Positions 46,449 to 56,021 of a DNA stretch of 64,000 nucleotides are shown here, in pieces. Source of the stretch: Pandoraea anapnoica. Its GTDB lineage: Bacteria > Pseudomonadota > Gammaproteobacteria > Burkholderiales > Burkholderiaceae. Numbering within the stretch: the first letter of the stretch is position 1; each line of letters opens with the position of its first letter. The notes under the pieces are model-generated. The model had not been told where the DNA came from, did no database searches, and worked only from the letters and a program-made list of their open reading frames with translations. The translations under genes and the position numbers were made by a program. The DNA is taken from positions 124,001 through 188,000 of the forward strand of contig NZ_CABPSP010000005.1 of assembly GCF_902459765.1 (NCBI RefSeq), given 5' to 3'.

Positions 46449-47858
46449 ATGGCCGGTCTCGACTCGGTTCTGGCCACGACACTCGCACGGCGGCTCGACT
46501 CGCTGCTCGGCGTGGGGGTGTCTTCGACGACCGCGCCCAACGCCATCGCCGGCTCACAGCCGACGGGCGACGCCACTTCCGCGCTTGGCGACCTCGCCAC
46601 CAAGACCTCACCCACCGCCGTCGCGCTGGGCAATGCGACGTCACAGACGGCCGCTCGTGTCCCCACGCCGGTTCAGCAGGCAACGCTCTCCGCCGCTGCG
46701 CGTACCATCGACACCATTCTGCGTCTTGCGCCCGACTCGCCCGGCCCCGTCCAGGCGAGCGCGCCGGTGTGGCCTGCGGCACCCGGCACGGGCGCTCCCG
46801 CGCTGGCACCGCTGGTCGCCGCCGCACTGAAGGAAGCGCTGTCGGCGAGCGGGCTTTTCTACGAATCGCATCTGTCGCAATGGGCCTCGGGCAGCCGTTC
46901 GTTCGAGCAGTTGCAGGCCGAGCCGCAGTTGCGTTGGCCAGCGTCCGCCAATCTTGCAGCGCAATTGCGTGCGGCCGGTGCCGATGCCACATTGCCCGGA
47001 CCCGGGCCGTTGACGCGCCTGCTCGGCCCGGCGGGCGGCGAGGCTGCGCTGGCCACCGGCTGGCCGACGTTGAGTCCGTCCGCACTGACTTCCACGTTGC
47101 CGTCGGCCACACCGAATCCCACGTCGGCACAGCCTGGCACCGGCACGGCCCCCGCTCAGGGTGATACCGGCGACGGCGGACTGCGCGCCAGTGCGAATCT
47201 TCCGAACACGGCGACCGCGCTTGCACATGCTGCAAGCGTGGCGCAGACGACCAGCAGCGTGTTGCCAACGGGACATGACGGCGGCGACGCTGCGCAGGCG
47301 GTCGGCGGCACGTCGGCGAACGCGCAACAGCACGGGGCGGCGGGCGCGATTGCGGCTGTCGCGAATACACCGGCCGAGAGCGTGACGCTGGTCCGTCAGC
47401 AACTCGACATGCTGGTCAATCCGCAGTTTCAATGGAACGGCATGGCATGGCCTGGCGCGCCGATGGAGTGGCGCGTAGAAGAGCGTCCCGCTCAGCCAGC
47501 GCCGGGCGAAGCCACTGCGCCATCGACGTGGCACACGCATTTGCGCCTGACGCTGCCATCGCTAGGGACCATCGACGTCACGCTGGGCTTGTCGGGTCAG
47601 CAGTTGCAAGCGCGCTTGCTCACCGATTCGACGGCGTCGACGGATGTGCTGTCGAACGAAGGCGAAGACCTGCGCCACCGGCTGGCGGCCGTCGGCCTGA
47701 TCGCGAGTCAGTTGTCGTTCGGTGCGCTGGACGACGCCGATGATGTGACGTCGCAGGGGGCTACCACTGTGTCCAGCGTGTCACCCGCCGTTGTCGAAGC
47801 CGCAGAACTGCCCGTTCCCGTGACGGATACCCCGCCGCAAACCGGAGGTGAAGCATGA
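46449..47858 (+). CDS. FliK-like hook-length control / export-switch protein (second copy)
   Basis: A 469-aa protein with a long Ala/Thr/Pro-rich N-terminal region and a C-terminal domain like the FliK substrate-specificity switch (about 320-430: VRQQLDMLVNPQFQWNGMAW, HLRLTLPSLGTIDVTLGLSGQQLQARLLTD). A canonical fliK lies downstream of fliJ, so this is a second FliK-type gene. Its stop overlaps the start of the FlhB-C-like gene (ATGA), suggesting that the two proteins interact, as FliK and FlhB do in the hook-to-filament switch. Confidence 0.75.
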   Translation: MAGLDSVLATTLARRLDSLLGVGVSSTTAPNAIAGSQPTGDATSALGDLATKTSPTAVALGNATSQTAARVPTPVQQATLSAAARTIDTILRLAPDSPGPVQASAPVWPAAPGTGAPALAPLVAAALKEALSASGLFYESHLSQWASGSRSFEQLQAEPQLRWPASANLAAQLRAAGADATLPGPGPLTRLLGPAGGEAALATGWPTLSPSALTSTLPSATPNPTSAQPGTGTAPAQGDTGDGGLRASANLPNTATALAHAASVAQTTSSVLPTGHDGGDAAQAVGGTSANAQQHGAAGAIAAVANTPAESVTLVRQQLDMLVNPQFQWNGMAWPGAPMEWRVEERPAQPAPGEATAPSTWHTHLRLTLPSLGTIDVTLGLSGQQLQARLLTDSTASTDVLSNEGEDLRHRLAAVGLIASQLSFGALDDADDVTSQGATTVSSVSPAVVEAAELPVPVTDTPPQTGGEA

Positions 47859-48226
47859 CGTTGCCACCGGAACGCCGCACTGCAGTCGCCCTGGCTTACG
47901 GCGCGAAGGATTCGGCCCCGCGTGTCGTCGCGAAGGGTTACGGCCTGCTGGCCGAGACCATCGTGCGCACGGCACGCGAGCACGGCTTGTACGTGCACGA
48001 GTCGCCGGAGTTGGTGAGTCTGCTGATGCAGGTCGACCTCGACCAGCGAATTCCTGCACAGTTGTATCAGGCCGTGGCCGAACTGCTGGCATGGCTCTAC
48101 AAGCTGGAAGCCGGACGTGGCGGCAAACCACCCCCGCTCCCTCCGGGCATCCAGCCCCCGGAAATCCCGGCCGACGCATCGGCCGAAAACCCGCCATCAC
48201 TCCCCACCTCCCCCCCGTCCGCCTGA
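47855..48226 (+). CDS. fhlB: Stand-alone FlhB cytoplasmic-domain protein (FhlB-like)
   Basis: A 123-aa soluble protein equivalent to the C-terminal half of FlhB's cytoplasmic domain (APRVVAKGYGLLAETIVRTAREHGLYVHESPELVSLL, then IPAQLYQAVAELLAWLYKLE). It lacks the membrane part and the NPTH cleavage motif, so it resembles the FlhB-CC fragment made by FlhB self-cleavage. It may replace or compete with that fragment in substrate switching. The C-terminal 30 residues are Pro-rich. Translationally coupled to the preceding FliK-like gene. Confidence 0.85.
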   Translation: MTLPPERRTAVALAYGAKDSAPRVVAKGYGLLAETIVRTAREHGLYVHESPELVSLLMQVDLDQRIPAQLYQAVAELLAWLYKLEAGRGGKPPPLPPGIQPPEIPADASAENPPSLPTSPPSA

Positions 48227-48484
48227 CACCGCGGGCGCTAGGTCACGCCATGCACGTTTGATGCGTGTGTGGCGTGAAGCGTCCGAATTGCATCCTCTAC
48301 GGCGATTCCTCCGATTGGACCTCAAGGCCCGCCATCAAAGGCGTCAGCGGAATATTCGCTCGTCGGTCCGCACACCGTCGTCCTCGGATCGCAAGGGACC
48401 TCAATAGCATTGACTGCACGTGCAACGGCTATACCGGCCGAACACGACTCTTTGCTTCCCTTTTTTGGACCCCATCACATCACA

Positions 48485-49681
48485 ATGGACGGCATCTTAA
48501 GCCCCTTTAATCCCGGCGCTGGCGCAGCCCCGCCCGCCTTGACCGGTCGCGATGACATCCGTGAGGAAGTTCGAATTTGTATCGAACGCCTTCGTATCGG
48601 GCGGCATGCCAATGGTCAATTGCTGGTCGGACTTCGCGGCGTTGGCAAGACCGTTTTGCTTGAACGATTGCTGTACGAGGCCGAGCAACGTGACTCGATT
48701 ACGCTTCGGCTCGAAGCGCCAGAATTCAAATCGTTGCCTGCGTCGCTCGCTCCGGCGCTACGCGTCGCTTTGCTTCGCATGAACAGAATGCAGAGCGCAA
48801 GAGAAGCCGTCACTCGGGGGCTGCGAGCACTCGCAGGCTTCGTGATAGGACTGAAAGTATCGTTCGGCGATATCGAAGTCGGGATGGATTACCCTCCGGA
48901 GCCCGGACTGGCCGACTGTGGCGATCTGGAGTTGGATCTTTGCGCATTGTTGGTTGAAGCGGGGCGTGCCGCACGCGCCGCACACACGGTACTCGCGATC
49001 TTCATCGACGAGTTTCAAGGAATGCCGCAGCATGAATTGTCTTCGCTGCTTTACGCGCTCCATCGATGCACCCAGCTTCAGCTACCGGTCATTCTTATCG
49101 GCGCAGGCCTTCCACCAATGATCAAGCACATTGGCGACGCCAAGTCCTACGCCGAGCGGATGTTCGATGTCCATCGCCTTGGACCGCTTACGCTGGAAGC
49201 CGCTCGAGATGCGATCACCGAGCCTGCCGCTCAGGCGGGCGTCACGATACAGCCAGCCGCACTTGACGCCATCGTCGAACAGTCGGGGGCTTACCCATAT
49301 TTCCTGCAACAGTGGGGAAAGCTCACTTGGCGAGCGGCAAGCGTAAGCCCGATCACACCAGATCATGTCGATAACGTCTCGGATGCCGCCATCGCTGCAT
49401 TGGATGACGGTTTTTATGGATTCCGCTTTGAACGCCTGACTCAGCCGGAGAGAAGCTACTTGCGTGCAATGGCAGAACTTGGTGAGGGGCCTCACGACTC
49501 CCGCCGTGTCGCGAAGGCGATGGGGCTACCTTCGGAGGTTCTGGAACCCGTACGCAACGATCTCGTCACCAAGGGCATGCTCTACACCGCCCCGCTTGGG
49601 GATGCCGCGTTCACCGTACCGCGCTTCCACGAGTTTCTTAAGCGAATCATGCCAAACACGGTCGAGGCCGAGACCGTATGA
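48485..49681 (+). CDS. AAA-type ATPase (ATP-binding protein) of unknown role
   Basis: A 398-aa ATPase: Walker A LLVGLRGVGKTVLLE (about 44-58), Walker B LAIFIDEFQG (about 178-187), a sensor-1-like ILIGAGLP, and a C-terminal winged-helix-like region (GPHDSRRVAKAMGLPSEVLEPVRNDLVTKGML). The fold resembles archaeal-type/ORC-like ATPases and ATPases carried by mobile elements or defence systems. It is unrelated to flagella yet lies between the fliT-fhlB and fliE blocks. Base composition is less GC-rich than its neighbours. I chose the ATG at 48485; an in-frame TTG at 48410 would add 25 residues. There is no clear ribosome site, and no partner gene or flanking repeats. Confidence 0.75.
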   Translation: MDGILSPFNPGAGAAPPALTGRDDIREEVRICIERLRIGRHANGQLLVGLRGVGKTVLLERLLYEAEQRDSITLRLEAPEFKSLPASLAPALRVALLRMNRMQSAREAVTRGLRALAGFVIGLKVSFGDIEVGMDYPPEPGLADCGDLELDLCALLVEAGRAARAAHTVLAIFIDEFQGMPQHELSSLLYALHRCTQLQLPVILIGAGLPPMIKHIGDAKSYAERMFDVHRLGPLTLEAARDAITEPAAQAGVTIQPAALDAIVEQSGAYPYFLQQWGKLTWRAASVSPITPDHVDNVSDAAIAALDDGFYGFRFERLTQPERSYLRAMAELGEGPHDSRRVAKAMGLPSEVLEPVRNDLVTKGMLYTAPLGDAAFTVPRFHEFLKRIMPNTVEAETV

Positions 49682-49710
49682 AATCGGCTGTCGAGTCCTA
49701 ATATCAAATA

Positions 49711-49738
49711 AAAAGCCCCGTCGCAAACGGGGCTCTTT
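49711..49738. terminator. Bidirectional terminator between the ATPase gene and fliE
   Basis: AGCCCCGT (49714-49721) pairs with ACGGGGCT (49727-49734) around a 5-nt loop, with A-rich and T-rich flanks on either side. It suits the two convergent genes. Confidence 0.8.
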
Positions 49739-49759
49739 CAGCAGTCATTCAGCCAACCA

Positions 49760-50095
49760 TCAAACCTGCATATTCATCACAGTTGTGTAGGCCGAAACGA
49801 GCTTGTTGCGCACTTGCAGGCTCATCTGGAAGCCGATGTTGGCTTTTTGCAGGTCGACCATCACGTCGTTCAGCGCCACACCCGGCTCGCCCATTTCGAA
49901 GGCCTTGGCCTGCGCTTCGGCACCGTTCTGAGATGCCGACACGCGCTTGAGCGATGCCTCAAGCTCAGACGCAAAACCGCCCGTCTTCGACGCGGCACCC
50001 GCGCCGGCACTGGACGTGCCCATGATCGAGCCCGCCGCCTGCGACGCTACGCCGCCCAGCTTCTGCAATACCGATTCGATCCCCGGAATGGCCAT
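49760..50095 (-). CDS. fliE: Flagellar hook-basal body protein FliE
   Basis: Adapter between the MS ring and the rod. The 111-aa protein has the conserved C-terminal half ([42 protein letters not shown]) and a Ser/Ala-rich N-terminus. It is on the minus strand, divergent from fliF across 359 bp. AAGGAC precedes the ATG. Confidence 0.95.
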   Translation of the reverse strand: MAIPGIESVLQKLGGVASQAAGSIMGTSSAGAGAASKTGGFASELEASLKRVSASQNGAEAQAKAFEMGEPGVALNDVMVDLQKANIGFQMSLQVRNKLVSAYTTVMNMQV

Positions 50096-50454
50096 TTTGC
50101 TTGTCCTTGCTTATGTCGATGCGTCGATAGAACAATCCGGCACCCCGCGAAACACCCGCAGTTCACACCGAATTGCCTTTTATCAGTCACGTCGGAGCTT
50201 ACCACCCCTTGGCAAGCCCTCAATAGCTTAATTAACGGGAAAAGACCCGCCTAATCCTCAGAACGATTCCACATTCGCCAACGAATAATCAGGACCATCG
50301 GCATCGTGCGCACCTGTACCAAGTTTCTTTCCAATCCTTAGCCACTTGAGGATGTGCGCCCGATGCCACGCGTACCCGGAGAATTCTGTCGCATGTTAGT
50401 GAGCACTTCCACCGCGATGACCGTCATCACAACGCCCCTGGCGTGGAGCCGCGC
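50096..50454. other. fliE-fliF divergent promoter region
   Basis: This 359-bp region, more AT-rich than the genes, separates divergent fliE and fliF and should hold both promoters. I looked for sigma-28 (TAAA-N15-GCCGATAA) and sigma-54 (GG-N10-GC) patterns on both strands and saw no convincing match. Confidence 0.4.
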
Positions 50455-52152
50455 ATGAACGCCGCCACCCAGACGGCTGACGTCGCCGCCAAGCCGCCCC
50501 TGCTCGCGCAGCTACGCTCGCGTGAGCGCCTGCCGTTGCTCATCGGCGGCGCGGCCATCGTCGCATTGCTGATCGCCGTCTTCCTGTGGAGCCGCGCCCC
50601 CGATTACAAGGTGCTGTACAGCAACCTGAGCGATCGTGACGGCGGGGCCATCATCACGTCGCTCCAGCAGATGAACGTGCCGTACAAGTTCGCCGAGGGC
50701 GGCGGGGCCATTCTGGTGCCGTCCGAGCAGGTGCACGACGTCCGTCTGCGTCTGGCCTCGCAGGGTCTGCCCAAGGGCGGTCTGGTCGGCTTCGAACTGA
50801 TGGATAACCAAAAGTTCGGTATCAGCCAGTTCGCCGAACAAGTCAATTACCAGCGCGCCCTCGAAGGCGAACTCGCGCGCTCGGTCGAATCGCTCTCCGC
50901 CGTGTCGGCGGCCCGCGTGCACCTCGCCATCCCGAAACCGTCGGTGTTCGTGCGCGAACAGCAAAAACCGAGCGCCTCGGTGCTGGTTACGCTCTATCCG
51001 GGCCGCGTGCTCGACGACGCGCAAGTCAGCGCCATCGTGCACATGGTGGCGTCGAGCGTGCCGGAGTTGCCCGTCAAGAACGTGACGGTGCTCGACCAGA
51101 ACGGCAATCTGCTCTCCGCTCAAAGCGGTAATGCGCTGGGTCTGGACGCCAGCCAGCTCAAGTACGTCCGCGAACTCGAACAGTCCTACGCACGCCGCAT
51201 CGAGGCGATCCTGAACCCGATCGTCGGGCCGGGCAACGTGCATGCGCAAGTGACGGCAGACGTCGACTTCAATCAGGTCGAGCAAACGTCCGAAAACTAC
51301 AAGCCGAACTCGGGCGAGCAGGCCGTTCGTAGCCAGCAAAGCAGCGAAGCCTCGCAGATCGGCGCGAACGCGGCCGGCGGCGTGCCGGGCGCACTGTCGA
51401 ACCAGCCGCCGGGTCAGGCCACCGCGCCGATCACGCAGCAGCAACAACAACAGCAGTTCGCCCAGCAAGGTGCCAACCCGGCAAGCGCCGCCAGCGCCCC
51501 GCAAGGCCCGCGCAGCGACCGCAAGGACGCAACGACCAATTACGAAGTCGACCGCACGATTCGTCACGTGCAGCAGGCGACCGGCGGCCTCAAGCGTTTG
51601 TCGGCGGCGATTGTCGTGAACTACCGTCCGGGCACGGATGCCAAGGGCAAGCCCGCGATGGTGGCGCTCACGCAAGCCCAGCTCGACCAGATCCAGAATC
51701 TGTCGAAGGAAGCCATCGGCTTCTCCGGCCAGCGCGGCGACACGATCAACATCGTCAACAGCGCGTTCACGGTCGAAGAAGATCCGGAAGCGAACCTGCC
51801 GTGGTGGCGTCAGCGTCAGAACATCGAACTGGCCAAGCAAGTCGGCAAGTGGGTGCTGATCGGTCTGATCGGTCTCTATCTGTGGTTCGGCGTGATTCGT
51901 CCGGCCATCCGCAAGCACCTGACCCCGCCGCCGCCGGCCGAGCCGACGATGGCAGGCGCAGCCGGTGCGGGCGGCGCAGCAGGCGCCGAGGGCGGTGAAG
52001 GCGAAGGCGCCGACGGCGAACCCGGCAAGCGCGGTGAACTCAGCGCTTACGAACGTAACTTGCAGTACGCGCGTCAGGTGGCGCGACAGGATCCGAAGAT
52101 CGTGGCAACGGTAGTCAAAGCATGGGTGGGTGGTGGCGATGAGCGCGGCTGA
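50455..52152 (+). CDS. fliF: Flagellar MS-ring protein FliF
   Basis: Builds the membrane ring that houses the export gate. The 565-aa protein has transmembrane helices at about 25-45 and 460-480. Between them lie the ring-building domains (VLYSNLSDRDGGAIITSLQQMNVPYKF, QLVNYQRALEGELARS-type region, SAARVHLAIPKPSVFVREQ), with a Gln/Ala-rich low-complexity stretch near residues 320-350. The C-terminal segment binds FliG. I start at ATG 50455, with GGAG 7 nt upstream, instead of the GTG 12 bp before. The end overlaps fliG by 14 bp. Confidence 0.95.
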   Translation: MNAATQTADVAAKPPLLAQLRSRERLPLLIGGAAIVALLIAVFLWSRAPDYKVLYSNLSDRDGGAIITSLQQMNVPYKFAEGGGAILVPSEQVHDVRLRLASQGLPKGGLVGFELMDNQKFGISQFAEQVNYQRALEGELARSVESLSAVSAARVHLAIPKPSVFVREQQKPSASVLVTLYPGRVLDDAQVSAIVHMVASSVPELPVKNVTVLDQNGNLLSAQSGNALGLDASQLKYVRELEQSYARRIEAILNPIVGPGNVHAQVTADVDFNQVEQTSENYKPNSGEQAVRSQQSSEASQIGANAAGGVPGALSNQPPGQATAPITQQQQQQQFAQQGANPASAASAPQGPRSDRKDATTNYEVDRTIRHVQQATGGLKRLSAAIVVNYRPGTDAKGKPAMVALTQAQLDQIQNLSKEAIGFSGQRGDTINIVNSAFTVEEDPEANLPWWRQRQNIELAKQVGKWVLIGLIGLYLWFGVIRPAIRKHLTPPPPAEPTMAGAAGAGGAAGAEGGEGEGADGEPGKRGELSAYERNLQYARQVARQDPKIVATVVKAWVGGGDERG

Positions 52153-53137
52153 GGGACTCCAACGCAGCGCCATCCTCCTGATGTCGCTGGGCGAAGATGA
52201 AGCGGCGGAGGTCTTCAAGTACCTCGCGCCGCGTGAAGTGCAGAAGCTCGGCGCAGCGATGGCTCAGCTTCGACAGGTCACGCGCGATCAAATCGCCGAC
52301 GTGCTGCAGGACTTCGTGCTCGAAGCGGAACAGCACTCGGCGCTGTCGCTCGATTCGTCCGAATACATTCGCTCGGTGCTCAACAAGGCGCTGGGTAACG
52401 ACAAGGCTGCGGGCCTGATCGAACGCATTCTGCAGGGCGGCGACACGAGCGGTATCGAAGGGCTGAAGTGGATGGACTCGACGGCCGTGGCCGAACTGAT
52501 CCGCCACGAGCACCCGCAGATCATTGCGACGATTCTGGTGCACCTCGACCGCGATCAGGCCTCGGAAGTCCTCGCGCTCTTCACGGAACGTCTGCGTAAC
52601 GACGTGGTGCTGCGTATCGCCACGCTCGACGGCATTCAGCCCGCCGCACTGCGCGAACTGAACGACGTGCTGACCAAACTGCTCTCGGGCAGCGAAAACA
52701 TCAAGCGCAGCCCGATGGGCGGCGTGCGCACTGCGGCGGAAATCCTCAACTATCTGGGCGGCGTGCACGAAGAGTCGGTCATCGAAGCCGTGCGCAACTA
52801 CGACTCGGACCTCGCGGCGAAGATCGTCGAAGAGATGTTCGTGTTCGAAAACCTGCTCGACGTGGAAGACCGCAGCATTCAGGTGCTGCTCAAGGAAATC
52901 GAGTCCGAGTCGCTCATCATCGCGCTCAAGGGCGCGCCGGCCGAGCTGCGCGAGAAATTCTTCAAGAACATGTCGGCCCGTGCGGCCGAACTGTTGCGCG
53001 AAGATCTGGAATCGCGCGGTCCGGTGCGTGTCTCGGAAGTCGAAGCGGAACAGAAGAAGGTGCTGCAAGTCGTGCGGCGCCTGGCCGATCAGGGCGCCAT
53101 CATGATCGGCGGCCGCGGCGACGACGCGTACGTGTAA
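52139..53137 (+). CDS. fliG: Flagellar motor switch protein FliG
   Basis: C-ring protein that contacts the stators. The 332-aa product has the N-terminal FliF-binding part (QRSAILLMSLGEDEAAEVFKYLAPREVQKLG), the EHPQIIATILVHLD middle domain and the C-terminal torque helix (LLKEIESESLIIALKGAPAELREKFFKNMSARAAELLREDLE) with its charged residues. Overlaps fliF, indicating tight coupling of partners. Length equals E. coli FliG (331). Confidence 0.96.
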   Translation: MSAAEGLQRSAILLMSLGEDEAAEVFKYLAPREVQKLGAAMAQLRQVTRDQIADVLQDFVLEAEQHSALSLDSSEYIRSVLNKALGNDKAAGLIERILQGGDTSGIEGLKWMDSTAVAELIRHEHPQIIATILVHLDRDQASEVLALFTERLRNDVVLRIATLDGIQPAALRELNDVLTKLLSGSENIKRSPMGGVRTAAEILNYLGGVHEESVIEAVRNYDSDLAAKIVEEMFVFENLLDVEDRSIQVLLKEIESESLIIALKGAPAELREKFFKNMSARAAELLREDLESRGPVRVSEVEAEQKKVLQVVRRLADQGAIMIGGRGDDAYV

Positions 53138-53156
53138 CGAAACGGGGCCCGCGCGC

Positions 53157-53816
53157 ATGTCGACCATCATCCCGAAGGAACGCCTCTCTGCCTGGCAGCG
53201 CTGGGAGATGGCGTCGTTCGACCCGCCGCCGCCCCCAGCCCCACCGCCGCCGCAACCGCCCAGCCCGCTGGACGATCCCGCGCTCGTCGAACAGATCGCC
53301 GCGTGGCGCGAAGAAGCACGCGCCGCAGGTCACGCCGAAGGCTATGCCGCCGGTCACGCGCAAGGTTATGCCGCAGGTCAGGCAGACGGAAAGCACGAAG
53401 TCGACACGCGCGCCGCGCAACTCGCGGATATCGCGCATGGCTTCGGCAACGCCGTGAACGCCATCGACCGTGAAGTGGCCGAGCCGTTGCTTGGACTGGC
53501 GCTCGACATCGCGCGTCAGGCATTGCACCAGACGCTGGCCGTTCGCCCGGAAACGCTGCTGCCGATCGTGCGCGATCTGCTGGCCAACGATCCGCTGACG
53601 GGCTCGCCGCGTCTGCTCCTCAACCCGGAAGACGTCGAACTCGTCGAGTCGCACGTCGGTGCAGAACTCCGTGCCGCCGGCTGGACCGTGCGCCCCGATC
53701 CCGCCATCGAACGCGGCGGCTGCAAGGCTGAAGCCGCGAGCGGCGAAGTCGACGCCACCATCGCGACCCGCTGGCAACGCGTCATGGCCGCACTGGGCAA
53801 GGATCTGCCATGGTGA
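53157..53816 (+). CDS. fliH: Flagellar assembly protein FliH
   Basis: Regulatory partner of the export ATPase FliI. The 219-aa protein has a Pro-rich N-terminus, a run of GxxxG repeats ([20 protein letters not shown], about residues 58-77) typical of FliH, and a C-terminal V-ATPase-E-like domain ([38 protein letters not shown]). It overlaps fliI by 7 bp. Confidence 0.93.
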   Translation: MSTIIPKERLSAWQRWEMASFDPPPPPAPPPPQPPSPLDDPALVEQIAAWREEARAAGHAEGYAAGHAQGYAAGQADGKHEVDTRAAQLADIAHGFGNAVNAIDREVAEPLLGLALDIARQALHQTLAVRPETLLPIVRDLLANDPLTGSPRLLLNPEDVELVESHVGAELRAAGWTVRPDPAIERGGCKAEAASGEVDATIATRWQRVMAALGKDLPW

Positions 53817-55537
53817 ATGCCGAACTCACCCCACTCTCCGCGCATGCGCCGGTGCTGCCCAGCACCGAGAATCTGCATGACGAGGCGACGCCGTCCACGC
53901 CCGCCCCGGCGAACGACAGCACCACGCCTTCCGTGCGGTTGTGGGATGAGATCGACACGCACACGGTGCAAGCCGGTGCGTTGCAGCCCGAAGATCACGC
54001 TGACGATCACGACGCTGAGGCCGACGGCGAATCTGCCGCGCAAGCCAGCGACGACACCTCAGCCCAAGCAACGCCTTCGACAGACGTCAACACGTCGGCC
54101 GCCGCAACACAACAGCCGCACAACGCGCTGAACGCCCGCGAACTCGCGCGTGATGCGCACCTGCGCCGCTGGCAGAACACGTTGCGCGAGCGCATCGCGC
54201 ACGTGCACGCCGTCGAGCCGACGCGCCGCTGCGGTCGCCTCACGCGCGCCGCCGGTCTGGTGCTCGAAGCCGTCGGCCTGCGGTTGCCGGTCGGCGCAGG
54301 CTGCCTGATCGAGTTGCCCGTGCACGACGCCTCGCGCGAACCCGCCACGGCCGAAGCCGAAGTCGTCGGGTTCGGTGGCGACCGCCTGTTCCTCATGCCG
54401 CAAACGGAAGTCGCCGGACTGCTGCCCGGTGCGCGCGTGTTCCCGATGGAACCCGCCGCCGACGGCCCGCTGCCATCGCAACGTCACAACGGCAAACGTC
54501 TGCCCGTGGGCGAAGCCCTGCTCGGCCGTGTGGTCGACGCCGCCGGCCGCCCGCTGGACGACTTCGGCCCGCTCGGCATGACCGACAGCGCCTCGCTCGC
54601 GTCGGTGCCGATCAATCCGCTGGGCCGCGCGCCCATCGAGTCGGTGCTGGATGTCGGCGTACGCGCCATCAACTCGCTGCTCACCGTGGGACGCGGTCAG
54701 CGCATGGGCCTCTTCGCAGGTTCGGGCGTTGGCAAGAGCGTGCTACTCGGCATGATGGCCCGCTTCACGCAGGCTGAAGTGATCGTCGTCGGCCTGATCG
54801 GCGAACGCGGACGCGAAGTGAAGGACTTCATCGAGAACATTCTCGGGCCGGACGGTCTGGCGCGCTCGGTCGTCGTGGCCGCACCTGCGGACGTCTCGCC
54901 GCTGCTGCGCCTGCAAGGCGCGGCCTATGCCACTACGCTGGCCGAGTACTTCCGCGATCAGGGCAAAGATGTGCTGCTGATCATGGATTCGCTTACCCGT
55001 TACGCGATGGCGCAGCGCGAGATCGCGCTGGCCATTGGCGAGCCGCCTGCGACGAAGGGCTACCCGCCCTCGGTGTTTGCCAAGCTTCCCGCGCTGGTCG
55101 AACGTGCCGGTAACGGTCCGGACGGCGGCGGATCCATCACCGCGTTCTACACCGTGCTGACCGAAGGCGATGATCAGCAGGACCCCATCGCCGACTCGGC
55201 CCGAGCCATTCTCGACGGGCACATCGTGCTCTCGCGTCAGCTCGCGGAATCGGGTCACTACCCCGCCATCGACATCGAACAGTCGATCAGCCGGGCGATG
55301 GCCGCACTCATCGACGATGCGCAGTTCGATACGGTGCGGCGCTTCAAGCAGATGCTTTCGCGCTACCAGCGCAACCGCGACCTCATCAACGTGGGTGCGT
55401 ACGCCCCGGGCAGCGACCCGATGCTCGATCAGGCGATCGAGCTGTATCCCCGCCTCGAAGGCTTCCTGCAACAGGGAATGCGCGAGCGGGCCAGTTATCC
55501 GGACGCCGTGCAGCAGTTGCGCGGACTGTTCCACTAA
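53810..55537 (+). CDS. fliI: Flagellum-specific ATPase FliI, with an N-terminal extension
   Basis: Hydrolyses ATP to energise flagellar export. The core is standard: Walker A GSGVGKS at 304-310, [32 protein letters not shown], and the C-terminal helical domain. The 575-aa length is about 115 more than E. coli FliI (457): the first 110 or so residues are an acidic, Ala/Thr/Pro-rich, probably disordered tail before the usual start near [19 protein letters not shown]. The chosen ATG overlaps the fliH stop, and no in-frame ATG occurs before the core, so the tail is probably translated, though a later non-ATG start is possible. Confidence 0.93.
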   Translation: MVNAELTPLSAHAPVLPSTENLHDEATPSTPAPANDSTTPSVRLWDEIDTHTVQAGALQPEDHADDHDAEADGESAAQASDDTSAQATPSTDVNTSAAATQQPHNALNARELARDAHLRRWQNTLRERIAHVHAVEPTRRCGRLTRAAGLVLEAVGLRLPVGAGCLIELPVHDASREPATAEAEVVGFGGDRLFLMPQTEVAGLLPGARVFPMEPAADGPLPSQRHNGKRLPVGEALLGRVVDAAGRPLDDFGPLGMTDSASLASVPINPLGRAPIESVLDVGVRAINSLLTVGRGQRMGLFAGSGVGKSVLLGMMARFTQAEVIVVGLIGERGREVKDFIENILGPDGLARSVVVAAPADVSPLLRLQGAAYATTLAEYFRDQGKDVLLIMDSLTRYAMAQREIALAIGEPPATKGYPPSVFAKLPALVERAGNGPDGGGSITAFYTVLTEGDDQQDPIADSARAILDGHIVLSRQLAESGHYPAIDIEQSISRAMAALIDDAQFDTVRRFKQMLSRYQRNRDLINVGAYAPGSDPMLDQAIELYPRLEGFLQQGMRERASYPDAVQQLRGLFH

Positions 55538-55549
55538 TTGGAGGCGGCC

Positions 55550-56002
55550 ATGAATTCCACCCTGCCCCTCAAGTTGCTCATCGAACTCGCCCAGAAGGAC
55601 GTGGACGAAGCCGCGCGCCTGCTTGGCGAGCGTCAGACGCAACGCGCCGAAGTCGAGCGTCAGCTCGAAGCGCTGCGTCAGTACCGTCACGAGTACCGCA
55701 CGCGCATGCAGACGGCAACGATTCAAGGCATGGCGGGATGCGACTGGCGCAACTTCCAGCAATTCATCGATACGCTCGACACCGCCATCGGACAGCAAGC
55801 CATGCTGCTCCAGCAAGCGGAAGAGCGTCTCACCGTCGCGCGCCGGGAATGGCAGGCACAGCAACGCCGCCTGAACTCCTTCGGCACGCTCGCCTCGCGC
55901 GAAGAAGCCCGCACCGCTGTGCGCGTGGCCCGTCGTGAGCAGAAGGAAAACGACGAGTACGCCGCGCGCAGTCTGCGCCGTCGTGCCGAATCGCCAATTT
56001 GA
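55550..56002 (+). CDS. fliJ: Flagellar export chaperone-escort FliJ
   Basis: Small coiled-coil stalk of the FliI ATPase. The 150-aa protein is nearly all helical with heptad-like segments (LIELAQKDVDEAARLLGERQ, EERLTVARREWQAQQRRLN). TTGGAGG precedes the ATG at 55550; 12 bp after the fliI stop. Confidence 0.92.
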   Translation: MNSTLPLKLLIELAQKDVDEAARLLGERQTQRAEVERQLEALRQYRHEYRTRMQTATIQGMAGCDWRNFQQFIDTLDTAIGQQAMLLQQAEERLTVARREWQAQQRRLNSFGTLASREEARTAVRVARREQKENDEYAARSLRRRAESPI

Positions 56003-56021
56003 AGGAATAGAGGAGCCCACC

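Noticed and set aside
46449-48226. FliK-like/FlhB-like pair as part of a virulence type III system
   Set aside because: Its neighbours on both sides are flagellar and no secretin, needle or translocator genes are present.
48227-48484. Coding sequence in the fhlB-ATPase gap
   Set aside because: Short frames in this interval lack ribosome sites and domain signals; one in-frame TTG extension of the ATPase was considered and not preferred.
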